Positions 18,595-27,868 of a stretch of 64,000 nt of DNA are shown one piece after another. Numbering within the stretch: the first letter of the stretch is position 1; each line of letters opens with the position of its first letter. Under the pieces are notes generated by a model. The model saw only the letters and a list, made by a program, of their open reading frames with translations. It was not told the DNA's origin and did no database searches. A program made the translations under genes and the position numbers. This DNA comes from Marinobacterium marinum. GTDB taxonomy: Bacteria; Pseudomonadota; Gammaproteobacteria; Pseudomonadales; Balneatricaceae. Location: positions 105,723-169,722 of the forward strand of contig NZ_JACEMT010000043.1 of NCBI RefSeq assembly GCF_013868415.1. Direction: 5' to 3'.

Positions 18595-18655
18595 GCTTAT
18601 TCTTATCCCGTTGTCTGTAATAATTATGTTATTGGTTCTGGCACCTGATTGGGGA

Positions 18656-19864
18656 TCAGACGCGTTCGATGATAGTGGCGATACCCTGGCCAACACCGAT
18701 GCACATCATGCACAGTGCGTAACGGCCGCCGGTGCGATGCAGTTCATACATGGCGGTGGTGATCAGGCGTGCACCGCTCATGCCCAGCGGGTGGCCCAGG
18801 GAAATGGCACCGCCGTTGGGGTTTACGTGTGCTGCATCGTCAGCCAGCCCCAGGTCGCGGGTAACAGCCAGTGCCTGAGCGGCAAACGCCTCATTCAGCT
18901 CGATTACGTCCATGTCGTCAATTGTCAGACCGGCTTTTTCCAGTACCTTGCGCGCAGCGGGTGCGGGACCGAAGCCCATGATACGGGGTTCGACACCGGC
19001 TGTTGCCATGGCGACGATGCGGGCCTTGGGCACCAGTCCATGTGCCTTGGCGGCTTCGGCTGATGCGATCAGCAGGGCGCAGGCACCGTCATTGACGCCA
19101 GAGGCATTGCCGGCAGTCACGGAGCCGCCTTCACGGAAGGGGGTCTTCAGCTTCGCCAGTGCTTCCAGTGTGGTGCTGGCGCGCGGGTGCTCGTCGGTAT
19201 CAAAAATGATCGGATCAGCCTTGCGCTGAGGAATGGTGACCGGGATGATTTCTGCGGCCAGGTTGCCATTTTTCTGTGCTTCAGCGGTACGCTGCTGACT
19301 GCGTACAGCGAAGGCGTCCTGATCTTCGCGGCTGATGTTGAAATCGGCCGCCACGTTTTCAGCGGTCTCCGGCATGGTGTCCACGCCGTACTCTGATTTC
19401 ATCAGCGGGTTAATGAAGCGCCAGCCGATAGTCGTGTCGTACAGCCCGTTCGGGTTGCGGGAGAAGGCGGACTCCGCCTTGCCCATCACAAACGGCGCAC
19501 GTGACATGGATTCAACGCCACCGGCAATCATCAGCTCGGTATCACCGGACTTGATGGAACGTGCCGCCAGTCCTACGGCATCCATGCCAGAACCGCACAG
19601 GCGGTTAACGGTCGTACCCGGAACACTGGTTGGCAGACCCGCCAGCAGAGAAGACATACGTGCCACGTTACGGTTGTCTTCACCGGCCTGGTTGGCGCAG
19701 CCGTAGATCACGTCATCTACCTGACTCCAGTCTACGTCCGGATTACGATCCATCAGCGCTTTCATCGGAATGGCACCCAGATCGTCGGCGCGGACGCTGG
19801 CCAGGGTGCCTGCATAACGACCGATCGGAGTACGGATCGCGTCACAGATAAAGGCATCTTTCAT
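18656..19864 (-). CDS. paaJ: 3-oxoadipyl-CoA / 3-oxo-5,6-dehydrosuberyl-CoA thiolase
   Basis: 402-residue type-II thiolase. The nucleophile is C90 (NRLCGSGMD), with [21 protein letters not shown] and the second active-site cysteine in [10 protein letters not shown]. It cleaves the beta-ketoacyl-CoA intermediates of phenylacetate breakdown to acetyl-CoA and succinyl-CoA. It lies between paaI (11-bp gap) and paaK (61-bp gap). PcaF would be the alternative name, but the surrounding paa genes favour PaaJ. Confidence 0.92.
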   Translation of the reverse strand: MKDAFICDAIRTPIGRYAGTLASVRADDLGAIPMKALMDRNPDVDWSQVDDVIYGCANQAGEDNRNVARMSSLLAGLPTSVPGTTVNRLCGSGMDAVGLAARSIKSGDTELMIAGGVESMSRAPFVMGKAESAFSRNPNGLYDTTIGWRFINPLMKSEYGVDTMPETAENVAADFNISREDQDAFAVRSQQRTAEAQKNGNLAAEIIPVTIPQRKADPIIFDTDEHPRASTTLEALAKLKTPFREGGSVTAGNASGVNDGACALLIASAEAAKAHGLVPKARIVAMATAGVEPRIMGFGPAPAARKVLEKAGLTIDDMDVIELNEAFAAQALAVTRDLGLADDAAHVNPNGGAISLGHPLGMSGARLITTAMYELHRTGGRYALCMMCIGVGQGIATIIERV

Positions 19865-19875
19865 TGGGTTTCTCC

Positions 19876-20331
19876 TCAGGCGTTGGTCTCGTTTTCCGGC
19901 AGCAAAGTCCCCTTGATTTGGTAGGACTTGCCACGGAAAAAGGCCAGCTCTTCATTGTTCTGATTGTAAACAGTGATGTCATAGACACCGGTTCGGCCCT
20001 TGCGCTGACGCTCCTGGGCAACGGCAGTCAGAGTATCGTCCAGAAAGCCGGGGGCGACATATTCAATGCTGCAGCCGCTGGCAACGGTTACCTTGTTGTA
20101 ACTGTTACATGCGTGGGCAAATGCCGTATCCGACAGAGCAAAAATGAAACCGCCATGGCACATGCCGTGGCCATTGAGCATGTCCTTGCGGATGGTCATG
20201 GTCAGGCGGGCGTAGCCCGGGCGGGTTTCTGCAACATCGATCCCCAGTCCCTGGGCGGCATAATCGGTTTCATGCATGGCGGCGCTGCAGGCGGTCGCCA
20301 TTTGCTCCGGTGTCATCTCGCTTGCATTCAT
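19876..20331 (-). CDS. paaI: Phenylacetyl-CoA-pathway thioesterase
   Basis: 151-residue hotdog-fold thioesterase. NGHGMCHGGFIFALSDTAF contains the conserved HGG and the catalytic acidic residue. In the pathway it rescues CoA trapped in dead-end ring-hydroxylated CoA esters. Its ATG overlaps the paaH stop codon (ATGA), so the two are translationally coupled. Confidence 0.92.
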   Translation of the reverse strand: MNASEMTPEQMATACSAAMHETDYAAQGLGIDVAETRPGYARLTMTIRKDMLNGHGMCHGGFIFALSDTAFAHACNSYNKVTVASGCSIEYVAPGFLDDTLTAVAQERQRKGRTGVYDITVYNQNNEELAFFRGKSYQIKGTLLPENETNA

Positions 20332-21839
20332 GACTGACGTCCTCCTGCTACCTTGCGCAGTAACAGCGGAGACGGACGATAGCGATCTTCACCGTAGCTG
20401 GCCCCCAGGTTGCGCAGTACATTCAGGATGCGTGCCAGGCCAACGGCGTTGGCCCAGCTGATTGGGCCGCGCGGATAGTTGACGCCACCCTGCATGGCGA
20501 TATCAACCGCTTCTTCGTTGCATACCTGCTGGTTGACGGCATCGAAGCCTTCGTTGGCCAGCATGGCCAGAGTGCGCATGACAATCATGCCTGGAATATC
20601 GTCAATGACGCTGACTGACTTGCCGGCAGCCTGGAACAGGCCAACCGCTTGTTCGATCGCTTTGGCATCTGCCTTGTCGGCCGGTGCCAGCGCAACTCGG
20701 CTCGCCTGAGCATAGTCCAGCGCCAGGTCAAAATGGATGAGGTTGCGGTTGCTGATCTCCGTGGCTCGCACGGTTGTGAACTGCCCGTTGGTCAGCATCA
20801 GTGTGGCATCACCGACCTGGATGCGCCCGTCACCATCGGTGCGAACCACTTCGATGCCGGCGGCTTCGAACTGAGCAACCAGAGATTCAGCTACACCCAG
20901 CTCGCCTTCGACGGTAACACTGGTCGGTTTGGTGACGAGGGCAGCGGTTTGCGGGTCGGGTTTCTCGGCACCTTCAGCGTAATTGTAGAAGCCCTTGCCG
21001 GTCTTGCGGCCGAAATGCCCGGCATTGACCAGTTCCAGCTGAATCAGGGACGGCAGAAAACGCTGGTCATTGTAATAAGCGGCAAATACGGAAGAAGTGA
21101 CCGCGTAGTTTACGTCGTGGCCGATCAGGTCGGTCAGTTCGAATGGTCCCATGCGGAAGCCGCCCGCTTCACGAATCACTGCATCAATGGTCGCAGTGTC
21201 GGCACCGCCTTCCTGGCAGATACGGAAGCCTTCGGCATAGAAGGGGCGGGCAACACGGTTAACGATAAAGCCCGGCGTGGACTTGGCGTGTACCGGTTTC
21301 TTGCCCCAGCTGGCAGACAGGTCGAAAATTGCATCGGCGATTTCCGGCTTGGTGTCCAGGCCACTGATGACTTCAACCAGCTTCATGATTGGCGCGGGGT
21401 TGAAGAAATGCATGCCTACCAGGTTCTGCGGACGCTTCAGCGTGCTGCCGATAGCGGTCACCGAGATGGATGAGGTGTTGGTGGCCAGAACGGTCTGCTC
21501 GGAGCAGATCTCTTCCAGTTGACCAAATACGCTCTGTTTTACATCCAGGCGTTCGACAATCGCTTCCAGTACCAATGCAGCAGGTGCCATTTCTTCCAGA
21601 GAGGTGATCACCTGGATGCGATTCACCAGGGCGGTAACGTCTTCGGCGGTCATTTTGCCGCGTGTCACCAGCTTCTGCAGTCCTTTTTCGACACCTTCGC
21701 GACCCCGTGCCGCTGCACCTTCGGCTGCATCGAACAGCAGCACGGGGTGGCCGGCCTTGGCCGCGACTTGCGCAATACCGGCACCCATGGTGCCGGCACC
21801 GATAACACCGATGACGGACTCAGTGGAAAACATGCTCAT
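20328..21839 (-). CDS. paaH: 3-hydroxyadipyl-CoA dehydrogenase
   Basis: 503-residue NAD-dependent 3-hydroxyacyl-CoA dehydrogenase. The Rossmann motif is GVIGAGTMGAGIAQ near the N-terminus; the catalytic region has VGMHFFNPAPIMKLVE; and a second C-terminal helical domain repeat (residues about 290-503) accounts for the length, typical of PaaH/PaaC. It oxidises 3-hydroxyadipyl-CoA. The ATG at 21839 is favoured by AAGG spacing; a GTG at 21845 is also in frame. It sits three bases after paaG and overlaps paaI. Confidence 0.93.
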   Translation of the reverse strand: MSMFSTESVIGVIGAGTMGAGIAQVAAKAGHPVLLFDAAEGAAARGREGVEKGLQKLVTRGKMTAEDVTALVNRIQVITSLEEMAPAALVLEAIVERLDVKQSVFGQLEEICSEQTVLATNTSSISVTAIGSTLKRPQNLVGMHFFNPAPIMKLVEVISGLDTKPEIADAIFDLSASWGKKPVHAKSTPGFIVNRVARPFYAEGFRICQEGGADTATIDAVIREAGGFRMGPFELTDLIGHDVNYAVTSSVFAAYYNDQRFLPSLIQLELVNAGHFGRKTGKGFYNYAEGAEKPDPQTAALVTKPTSVTVEGELGVAESLVAQFEAAGIEVVRTDGDGRIQVGDATLMLTNGQFTTVRATEISNRNLIHFDLALDYAQASRVALAPADKADAKAIEQAVGLFQAAGKSVSVIDDIPGMIVMRTLAMLANEGFDAVNQQVCNEEAVDIAMQGGVNYPRGPISWANAVGLARILNVLRNLGASYGEDRYRPSPLLLRKVAGGRQS

Positions 21840-21841
21840 GA

Positions 21842-22633
21842 TCACTTGCCTTTGAAGTTGGGCTGACGTTTTTCCATGAAAGCAGCCACGCCCTCACGGT
21901 AATCTTCGGTGCGGCCTGCCAGCGTTTGCAGGTCGCGCTCCAGATCCAGTTGCTCGTCGAAGCTGTTGTCCCAGCTGGACTGGATGGCACGTTTGATCAG
22001 GGCCAGTCCTTTGGTCGGCTGAGTTGCCAAGCGCTTGGCCAGGCTCAGGGCTTCATCTTTCAGAGCTTCATCATCAACGCACTGCCAGATCATGCCCCAG
22101 CTGGCCGCTTGCTCGGCGCTGATTTTGTCACCCAACATGGACAGTGCCATGGCGCGGGCGTGCCCCACCAGGCGTGGCAGGGTCCAGGTGCCACCGGAGT
22201 CCGGTACCAAACCAATCTTGCAGAATGCCTGAATAAAGGAAGCCGAGCGGGCAGCCAGCACGATGTCGCAGGCAAAGGCGATGTTGGCACCGGCACCGGC
22301 GGCTACGCCATTGACTGCGCAGATAACGGGCATTTCCAGTTTCTGCAGACTGCGCAGCAGCGGGTTGTAGTTCTTTTCAATTGATTCGCCCAGGTTGGGC
22401 ATTTCGGCATTGGGGTCAACGTTACGGTCACTCAGATCCTGTCCGGCACAGAATCCGCGGCCATTGCCGGTAATCAGCAGACAGCGTACGTCTTCGCTCT
22501 TCTTGACCTGTTTGATCACATCACGAACTTCAGCGTGCATCTGGGTGTTGAAACTGTTCATCCGGTCCGGACGGTTCAGGGTCAGTACCGCAACCCCGTC
22601 AGTAATCTCGAATTCAATCGTTTCGTAAGCCAT
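21842..22633 (-). CDS. paaG: 1,2-epoxyphenylacetyl-CoA isomerase
   Basis: 263-residue crotonase-fold enzyme. The oxyanion-hole segments are FCAGQDLSDR and GVAAGAGANIAFACD, and LVPDSGGTWTLPRL follows. The acidic D of VPDSGG is typical of PaaG rather than of true hydratases. It isomerises the ring epoxide to oxepin-CoA and shifts double bonds later in the pathway. It is separated from paaF by three bases. Confidence 0.92.
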   Translation of the reverse strand: MAYETIEFEITDGVAVLTLNRPDRMNSFNTQMHAEVRDVIKQVKKSEDVRCLLITGNGRGFCAGQDLSDRNVDPNAEMPNLGESIEKNYNPLLRSLQKLEMPVICAVNGVAAGAGANIAFACDIVLAARSASFIQAFCKIGLVPDSGGTWTLPRLVGHARAMALSMLGDKISAEQAASWGMIWQCVDDEALKDEALSLAKRLATQPTKGLALIKRAIQSSWDNSFDEQLDLERDLQTLAGRTEDYREGVAAFMEKRQPNFKGK

Positions 22634-22636
22634 ATT

Positions 22637-23419
22637 TTATTTTCCTGTGAAGTTCGGTTTACGTTTTTCCATGAAAGCGGCAATGCCCTCGTTGCGATCT
22701 TCGGTAGCGGCCAGCAGTGTAAATGCCTTGCGCTCCAGGCTCAGACCGCTATCGAGAGTGGTTTCATATGCCTTGAGCAGAACTTCCTTGGCCTGGCGTA
22801 CCGCAATGGGAGGCTTGGTCGCGATCTTGCGCGCCAGTTCGGTAGCGCGCTCCAGTGAGCGTTCGGGAATGGTCACTTCGCTGATCAGACCGAAATCACG
22901 GGCCTGGGCTGCGGAGATGAATTCACCGGACAACACCAGCTGCATGGCCATGGACTTACCGACCGTGCGCAGCAGACGCTGGGTTCCACCAGCGCCGGGG
23001 ATGATGCCCAGATTGATTTCCGGTTGTCCAAATTGAGCGTTGTCACCGGCGATCACGATATCCGCATGCATCACCAGCTCACAGCCGCCACCCAGGGCAA
23101 AACCGTTCACGGCGGCGACAAGGGGCTTGGGGAACTGAGCGATGGTGCGCCAATGCAGAACGCGGGGATCATTCAATACACCGACGGCATCCAGCGCCGC
23201 CATCTCCTTGATATCGGCACCGGCGGCAAAGACCTTCTCGTTACCGGTGACAACAACGGCGCGAATGTCATCATTCAATGTTGCCCACTGCAGTACACTG
23301 GCCATTTCGCTGAGGAGTTGTGTGCGCAGGGCGTTGTAGGCTTCGGGGCGGTTGAGAGTGATGGTCAGCACGCCGTCGGAAACCTCAGAGACAATAATGT
23401 CCTGATACTCGTGTTGCAT
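22637..23419 (-). CDS. paaF: 2,3-dehydroadipyl-CoA hydratase
   Basis: 260-residue enoyl-CoA hydratase. AAGADIKEM and GFALGGGCELVMHAD form the oxyanion hole; the two catalytic glutamates lie in GGGCELVM and QPEINLGIIPGAGG. It hydrates 2,3-dehydroadipyl-CoA before PaaH. It is the first gene of the minus-strand run paaFGHIJK, with 384 bp of shared regulatory DNA facing paaN. Confidence 0.92.
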   Translation of the reverse strand: MQHEYQDIIVSEVSDGVLTITLNRPEAYNALRTQLLSEMASVLQWATLNDDIRAVVVTGNEKVFAAGADIKEMAALDAVGVLNDPRVLHWRTIAQFPKPLVAAVNGFALGGGCELVMHADIVIAGDNAQFGQPEINLGIIPGAGGTQRLLRTVGKSMAMQLVLSGEFISAAQARDFGLISEVTIPERSLERATELARKIATKPPIAVRQAKEVLLKAYETTLDSGLSLERKAFTLLAATEDRNEGIAAFMEKRKPNFTGK

Positions 23420-23803
23420 AGAAATACCGTCATCTGTGTTTTTTTGTTTGGCCCGGCATGATCGGCTGAATCCGAGCCGGACGCTTTGGGTGTCGCAGGC
23501 ACTGTATTCGCGGGATGCAGCAACCCCTGGATCCGCTATGGTTGAAAGGCCATACTACACTTACAGTTTTCGCAAGATTACCCCAAAAGCGAAAAGAGAT
23601 ACAATATTTCGAGAACACATTGTTCTTTTCGTATCATAATGATTGATGTATCGTGTGGCTCACGATCATGACTACTATAGTCGGGATCAGACCGAACTGC
23701 CTGACGCCAATTTGCGTGCGCCGGCTGGTGATCCCGAGGACCCAATAAACAGAACAAGTCAGCGTCGTATCACGTCGACGCCAAGCACAATGGGAGATCC
23801 CTG
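23420..23803. promoter_or_regulatory. Divergent control region between paaF and paaN
   Basis: 384 bp without a gene, clearly more AT-rich between 23,560 and 23,670. It contains the inverted repeat ATCGTG-N5-CACGAT (23650-23666) and the longer-spaced pair TTTTCGC / GCGAAAA (23567-23595). Both are candidate operators for a pathway regulator such as PaaX or a TetR-type PaaR; neither regulator is encoded in the window. Confidence 0.5.
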
Positions 23804-25474
23804 ATGAGCGAGAACCTTTTTGCCAAGCATAAAGCGACACTTGATGGTGCGCTGGCCGCGATTCACAGTCGTGACTATTTCAGCCCCTGGTCAGAAAATC
23901 CCAGCCCTCGTGCTTATGGTGAGACTGCCGCAGCAGACGGCGAAGCGGCGTTCCAGGCTCATCTGAACAAGCCGTTCGATTTGGATATGCCGGGTATCAG
24001 TGGCCGTGTTGGTGGTGAAGTGTCTCCCTACGGCATTGAGTTGAACGTGCAGTATCCGACGGTGGACATGGATAAGCTGCTGCCGGCAATGGACGACGCA
24101 CGTAAAGCCTGGCGTGATCAGGGTGTTGAAGGACGTACCGGTATTTGTCTGGAAATCCTGGATCGCCTGAACAAGCGCAGCTTTGAAATTGCGCATGCGG
24201 TCATGCATACCTCTGGCCAGGGGTTCATGATGGCGTTTCAGGCTGGTGGGCCACACGCACAGGATCGTGCCCTGGAAGCGGTTGTTTATGGGTATGAAAC
24301 CATGGCCAGCGTACCGGCACAGGCGACCTGGACCAAGCCGCAGGGCAAGCATGATCCGCTGGTAATGGAGAAAAAATTCACGGCCTGTGGACGTGGTGTG
24401 GGCCTGGTTATTGGCTGTTCGACCTTTCCGACCTGGAATACCTATCCGGGTCTGTTTGCTTCTCTGGTAACGGGTAACCCCGTATTGGTAAAAGCGCACC
24501 CGGCTGCGGTTCTGCCGGCAGCTATCACTGTTCAGGTTGCGCAGGATGTTCTGAAAGAGCAGGGGCTGCCGCCGCATATTGTATCGCTGTTTGTCGATGC
24601 GGATCCGTCCCAGCCTGAAACCATGGCCTTGGCTCAGCGTCCGGAAGTCAAGCTGGTCGACTTTACCGGCAATACCGCGTTTGGTGATTGGCTGGAGCAG
24701 AATTGCCCGCAAGCACTGGTGTATACCGAAAAGGCCGGCGCCAACACGATCGTGATCGATTCGACGGATGACTTTAAAGGCATGGTGCGTAACCTGGCCT
24801 TTACGCTGAGTCTCTATTCCGGACAGATGTGCACCACGACTCAGGATATTTTCGTACCCAAAGACGGTATAGAAACGGATCTGGGGCATAAGAGCTTTGA
24901 TGAGGTGGTAGAAGCCATCGCGACCGGCGTCAGCAAATTCCTGTCTGATCCCGATCGAGCTGCCATGGTGCTGGGCGCGATTCAGTCCGAAGCGACGGCT
25001 CAGCGTATCGAAGACAGTCGTGGCCTGGGGACTGTTGTGCGGGATTCCGAAAAGCTGACACATCCCCAATTTGAAAACGCACGTGTACGCAGTCCGCTGA
25101 TCATGACCATCGATGCGGACAAGGAAGATATCTGGGGGCAAGAGCTGTTCGGGCCGATCAGTTTCATTGTGCGGACCGAGAGTCGTGATCACAGCATCGA
25201 GCTGGCACGCGATGTGGTCAAGAAACACGGTGCCATCACTATGGGGTGCTACAGCAGTGATGATGTGCAGCTGGACAAGATTGAAGAGGCGGCACTGGAT
25301 GCCTGTGTCGCGCTGAGTATCAATCTGACCGGTGGCGTATTCGTCAACCAGAGTGCAGCATTCAGTGACTTCCACGGCACCGGTGGCAACCCGGCGGCGA
25401 ACGCATCTCTGGCTGATCACGCGTTCGTAGCCAACCGCTTCCGTTTCGTACAGAGCCGTCGTCACCCCAAGTGA
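23804..25474 (+). CDS. paaN: Phenylacetate degradation aldehyde dehydrogenase PaaN
   Basis: 556-residue member of the PaaN group within the aldehyde dehydrogenase superfamily. The catalytic cysteine is in SLYSGQMCTTTQDIF and the NAD-site region is VDFTGNTAFGDWL. It has an extended N-terminus rich in acidic residues. Unlike PaaZ it lacks the C-terminal MaoC-type hydratase domain, so ring-opening hydrolysis would need a separate protein. It is transcribed away from paaF and is followed directly by a second enoyl-CoA hydratase gene. Confidence 0.88.
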   Translation: MSENLFAKHKATLDGALAAIHSRDYFSPWSENPSPRAYGETAAADGEAAFQAHLNKPFDLDMPGISGRVGGEVSPYGIELNVQYPTVDMDKLLPAMDDARKAWRDQGVEGRTGICLEILDRLNKRSFEIAHAVMHTSGQGFMMAFQAGGPHAQDRALEAVVYGYETMASVPAQATWTKPQGKHDPLVMEKKFTACGRGVGLVIGCSTFPTWNTYPGLFASLVTGNPVLVKAHPAAVLPAAITVQVAQDVLKEQGLPPHIVSLFVDADPSQPETMALAQRPEVKLVDFTGNTAFGDWLEQNCPQALVYTEKAGANTIVIDSTDDFKGMVRNLAFTLSLYSGQMCTTTQDIFVPKDGIETDLGHKSFDEVVEAIATGVSKFLSDPDRAAMVLGAIQSEATAQRIEDSRGLGTVVRDSEKLTHPQFENARVRSPLIMTIDADKEDIWGQELFGPISFIVRTESRDHSIELARDVVKKHGAITMGCYSSDDVQLDKIEEAALDACVALSINLTGGVFVNQSAAFSDFHGTGGNPAANASLADHAFVANRFRFVQSRRHPK

Positions 25475-25488
25475 GCGAGGAGTTGCTG

Positions 25489-26274
25489 ATGGAATTTGAA
25501 ACTGTATTGGTCGAGATCCGTGATGGCGTAGGTGTTGTCACGCTCAACCGCCCCAAGGCGATGAATGCCCTGAACCTTCAGCTCACATCCGAGCTGGGGC
25601 AGGCAATCGATGCGCTGGAAGCGGATGAGAACGTGCGCTGCATCCTGCTGACCGGTGGTGAGCAGGTCTTTGCAGCGGGCGCCGACATCAAGGAAATGAA
25701 GGCGCATGACTTCGCGTCTCTGTATGCGCTGAATTTCCCCTATGTGAAGCGCGACTGCTGGCGCGCCATTGATGAAGCGCGCACGCCTGTAGTTGCAGCG
25801 GTTGCCGGCTTTGCGCTGGGTGGCGGTTGCGAGATGGCGATGGCCTGCGACTTTATCATCGCCGCCGAAACGGCGCGCTTTGGTCAGCCGGAAATCGGTA
25901 TCGGCACCATGCCGGGTGCCGGTGGCACCCAGCGCCTGACCAAGGCCGTTGGCAAGGCCAAGGCGATGGAAATGTGTCTGACCGGGCGCATGATGGATGC
26001 TGAAGAAGCCGAGCGCAGTGGCTTGGTATCTCGTATTGTCCCGGCGGAAGAGTTGCTGGAATCTGCCTTCAAGACGGCGCGCAAGATTGCTGCCAATTCG
26101 GCACCTGCGGTCAGCATGATCAAGCAGGCGGTCAACATGGCAGTCGATGTGCATCTGGCGGACGGTCTGCGTCATGAGCGTCATGCATTCCAGTCAACCT
26201 TCGCATTTGAAGACTGTGCGGAAGGCATGAATGCCTTTGCCGAGAAGCGCAAGCCCGAGTTCAAGCATCGCTGA
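25489..26274 (+). CDS. Enoyl-CoA hydratase, second copy in the paa cluster
   Basis: 261-residue crotonase-fold hydratase with AAGADIKEM, GFALGGGCEMAMACD and the two catalytic glutamates (GGGCEMAM, QPEIGIGTMPGAGG). GCGAGGAG lies 6-12 bp before the ATG at 25489; an upstream GTG at 25471 overlaps the paaN stop but is less likely. Sharing a transcript with paaN suggests it supplies the hydratase step that PaaN lacks, or general short-chain hydration. It is similar to, but clearly distinct from, the paaF product. Confidence 0.88.
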   Translation: MEFETVLVEIRDGVGVVTLNRPKAMNALNLQLTSELGQAIDALEADENVRCILLTGGEQVFAAGADIKEMKAHDFASLYALNFPYVKRDCWRAIDEARTPVVAAVAGFALGGGCEMAMACDFIIAAETARFGQPEIGIGTMPGAGGTQRLTKAVGKAKAMEMCLTGRMMDAEEAERSGLVSRIVPAEELLESAFKTARKIAANSAPAVSMIKQAVNMAVDVHLADGLRHERHAFQSTFAFEDCAEGMNAFAEKRKPEFKHR

Positions 26275-26298
26275 TTCGATCGGGTTTTGAGTCTCCTG

Positions 26299-26330
26299 AA
26301 ACCGCTGGCGTTCGCGTCAGCGGTTTTTTT
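26299..26330 (+). terminator. Rho-independent terminator of paaN and hydratase
   Basis: AACCGCTGGCG / CGTCAGCGGTT stem followed by seven T residues, 25 bp after the stop codon. Confidence 0.87.
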
Positions 26331-26416
26331 GTTGCGGTGGACGCCTTCCGGGCCATGGGTCAGAATATGCGCCATCGTTGATATTGAGTAATGGGTTTAA
26401 TTGGTTGGGTATCACA

Positions 26417-27163
26417 ATGAAATTCAAGGGAAAACGCGCCTGGGTAACAGGTGCAAGCTCGGGTATTGGTCAGGCGGTTGCGCGTACGCTGGCAGCGGAG
26501 GGTGCAGAGGTTGTGCTGTCCGCACGTCGGGCGGAGCGCTTGGAGGCGCTGGCTGATGAGCTGAAGGCAGCGGGTGCTCAGATTCATGTCGAGCCTGTTG
26601 ATGTGGCTGATCGTGCAGCCATGGCGGCGGTTGGTGAGCGCCTGACGGCACTGGGTGGCATCGATATCCTGATCAATAACGCGGGCACCATGCCGATCAG
26701 TCCAATCATTAACGGGCGTGTGGATGAATGGGATCAGATGATTGATGTCAACATCAAAGGCGTGTTGTATGCGATCCACGCAGTGTATTCAGGCATGGCG
26801 GAACGCAAGCGCGGACATATTGTAAATATCAGCTCTATCGCGGCTCGTACAACTTATCCAAGTGCCGGTGTTTATGCGGGCACAAAGCATGCTGTGCGAG
26901 CCATTTCCGAGACTCTGCGCAAAGAAGCGATCCGCTTTGGTGTGCGTGTTACTGATATTCAGCCGGGCTCGGTCGATACAGAGCTGCCTGACAGCATCGG
27001 GCATGACAAGATTCGTGGCATCGTAAAAAGCAATATGTACGGTGATGAGGCCAATATGCTCAAGCCTGAGGATATTGCCAATGCGATTGTATATGCTCTG
27101 GAGCAGCCTGTGCATGTGGATGTTGGTGAGTTGTTGATTTGGCCTGCTCGGCAGGAAAACTGA
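26417..27163 (+). CDS. Short-chain dehydrogenase/reductase
   Basis: 248-residue classical SDR. The cofactor motif is TGASSGIG, NNAG is at the usual place, catalytic Ser is in NISSIAA, and YAGTK carries the Tyr-Lys pair. ARR after the second strand suggests NADP preference. It resembles NADP-dependent serine/3-hydroxy acid dehydrogenases of the YdfG type, but the substrate is not certain. It occupies the position before the HAD gene where Pseudomonas has rluC. The ATG at 26417 is chosen; an earlier in-frame start has no support. Confidence 0.85.
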   Translation: MKFKGKRAWVTGASSGIGQAVARTLAAEGAEVVLSARRAERLEALADELKAAGAQIHVEPVDVADRAAMAAVGERLTALGGIDILINNAGTMPISPIINGRVDEWDQMIDVNIKGVLYAIHAVYSGMAERKRGHIVNISSIAARTTYPSAGVYAGTKHAVRAISETLRKEAIRFGVRVTDIQPGSVDTELPDSIGHDKIRGIVKSNMYGDEANMLKPEDIANAIVYALEQPVHVDVGELLIWPARQEN

Positions 27164-27192
27164 GCGCACGATCCTGTAATAAGGAGCTAAAC

Positions 27193-27846
27193 TTGTACAA
27201 GCTACTGATATTCGATTGGGATGGCACCATTATCGACTCCACTCAACGCATTGCATCGAGCCTTCGTGCTTCGGCTCGGGAGCTGGATTTGCCGGTGCCA
27301 ACCTGGGAAGCGGCGCGGGACATTATTGGTCTGGGGTTGCCGGAAGCAATCAGGACACTGTTTCCCAATGAAGGGGATGCGATCATTAATCCGCTGCGTG
27401 AGCGCTATGCCTACTATTATATGGATGCGGACGAAACACCGGTTGAATTGTTTCCGGGGGTACAGCGAACACTGGAGAGCCTGAAGGACAAGGGCTATCG
27501 CCTTGCCGTCGCTACCGGTAAGAGTCGAGCGGGGCTTGAGCATGTATTTGCCGAAACAGGGTTGGGGAGTCTGTTTGAAACCAGTCGTTGCGCGGATGAA
27601 ACGACTTCCAAGCCTGATCCGCACATGCTGCATGAACTGCTGGAAGAAACCGGCGTGCAGCGGCAGCAAGCCGTGATGATCGGTGATACCGAGTATGATC
27701 TTGAAATGGGTCAGCGTGCGGGGATGGATACGGTGGCCGTGAGCTATGGCGCTCATCACTTGGATCGGCTGCGGGTGCTGCGCCCGGTAAGGGAAATACA
27801 TCATTTTACGGAACTGGAATTGTGGCTGGATGGTCTGTCAGCCTGA
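27193..27846 (+). CDS. HAD-superfamily phosphatase, phosphoglycolate-phosphatase-like
   Basis: 217-residue HAD subfamily IA hydrolase. Motif I is IFDWDGTIID, motif II is in AVATGKSR, and motif IV is IGDTEYDLEMG. The helical cap between residues 20 and 85 is typical of Gph-like enzymes. The start is TTG, placed by AAGGAG 6-11 bp upstream. It is followed after 22 bp by the sppA gene, the same order as in Pseudomonas. The substrate is probably a small phosphate ester. Confidence 0.87.
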   Translation: MYKLLIFDWDGTIIDSTQRIASSLRASARELDLPVPTWEAARDIIGLGLPEAIRTLFPNEGDAIINPLRERYAYYYMDADETPVELFPGVQRTLESLKDKGYRLAVATGKSRAGLEHVFAETGLGSLFETSRCADETTSKPDPHMLHELLEETGVQRQQAVMIGDTEYDLEMGQRAGMDTVAVSYGAHHLDRLRVLRPVREIHHFTELELWLDGLSA

Positions 27847-27868
27847 ACTGTTTGAATGAGGGACTATT

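Noticed and set aside
23891..25465. 524-codon minus-strand frame opposite paaN
   Set aside because: Fully antisense to a gene with clear active-site motifs; composition is typical of shadow frames.
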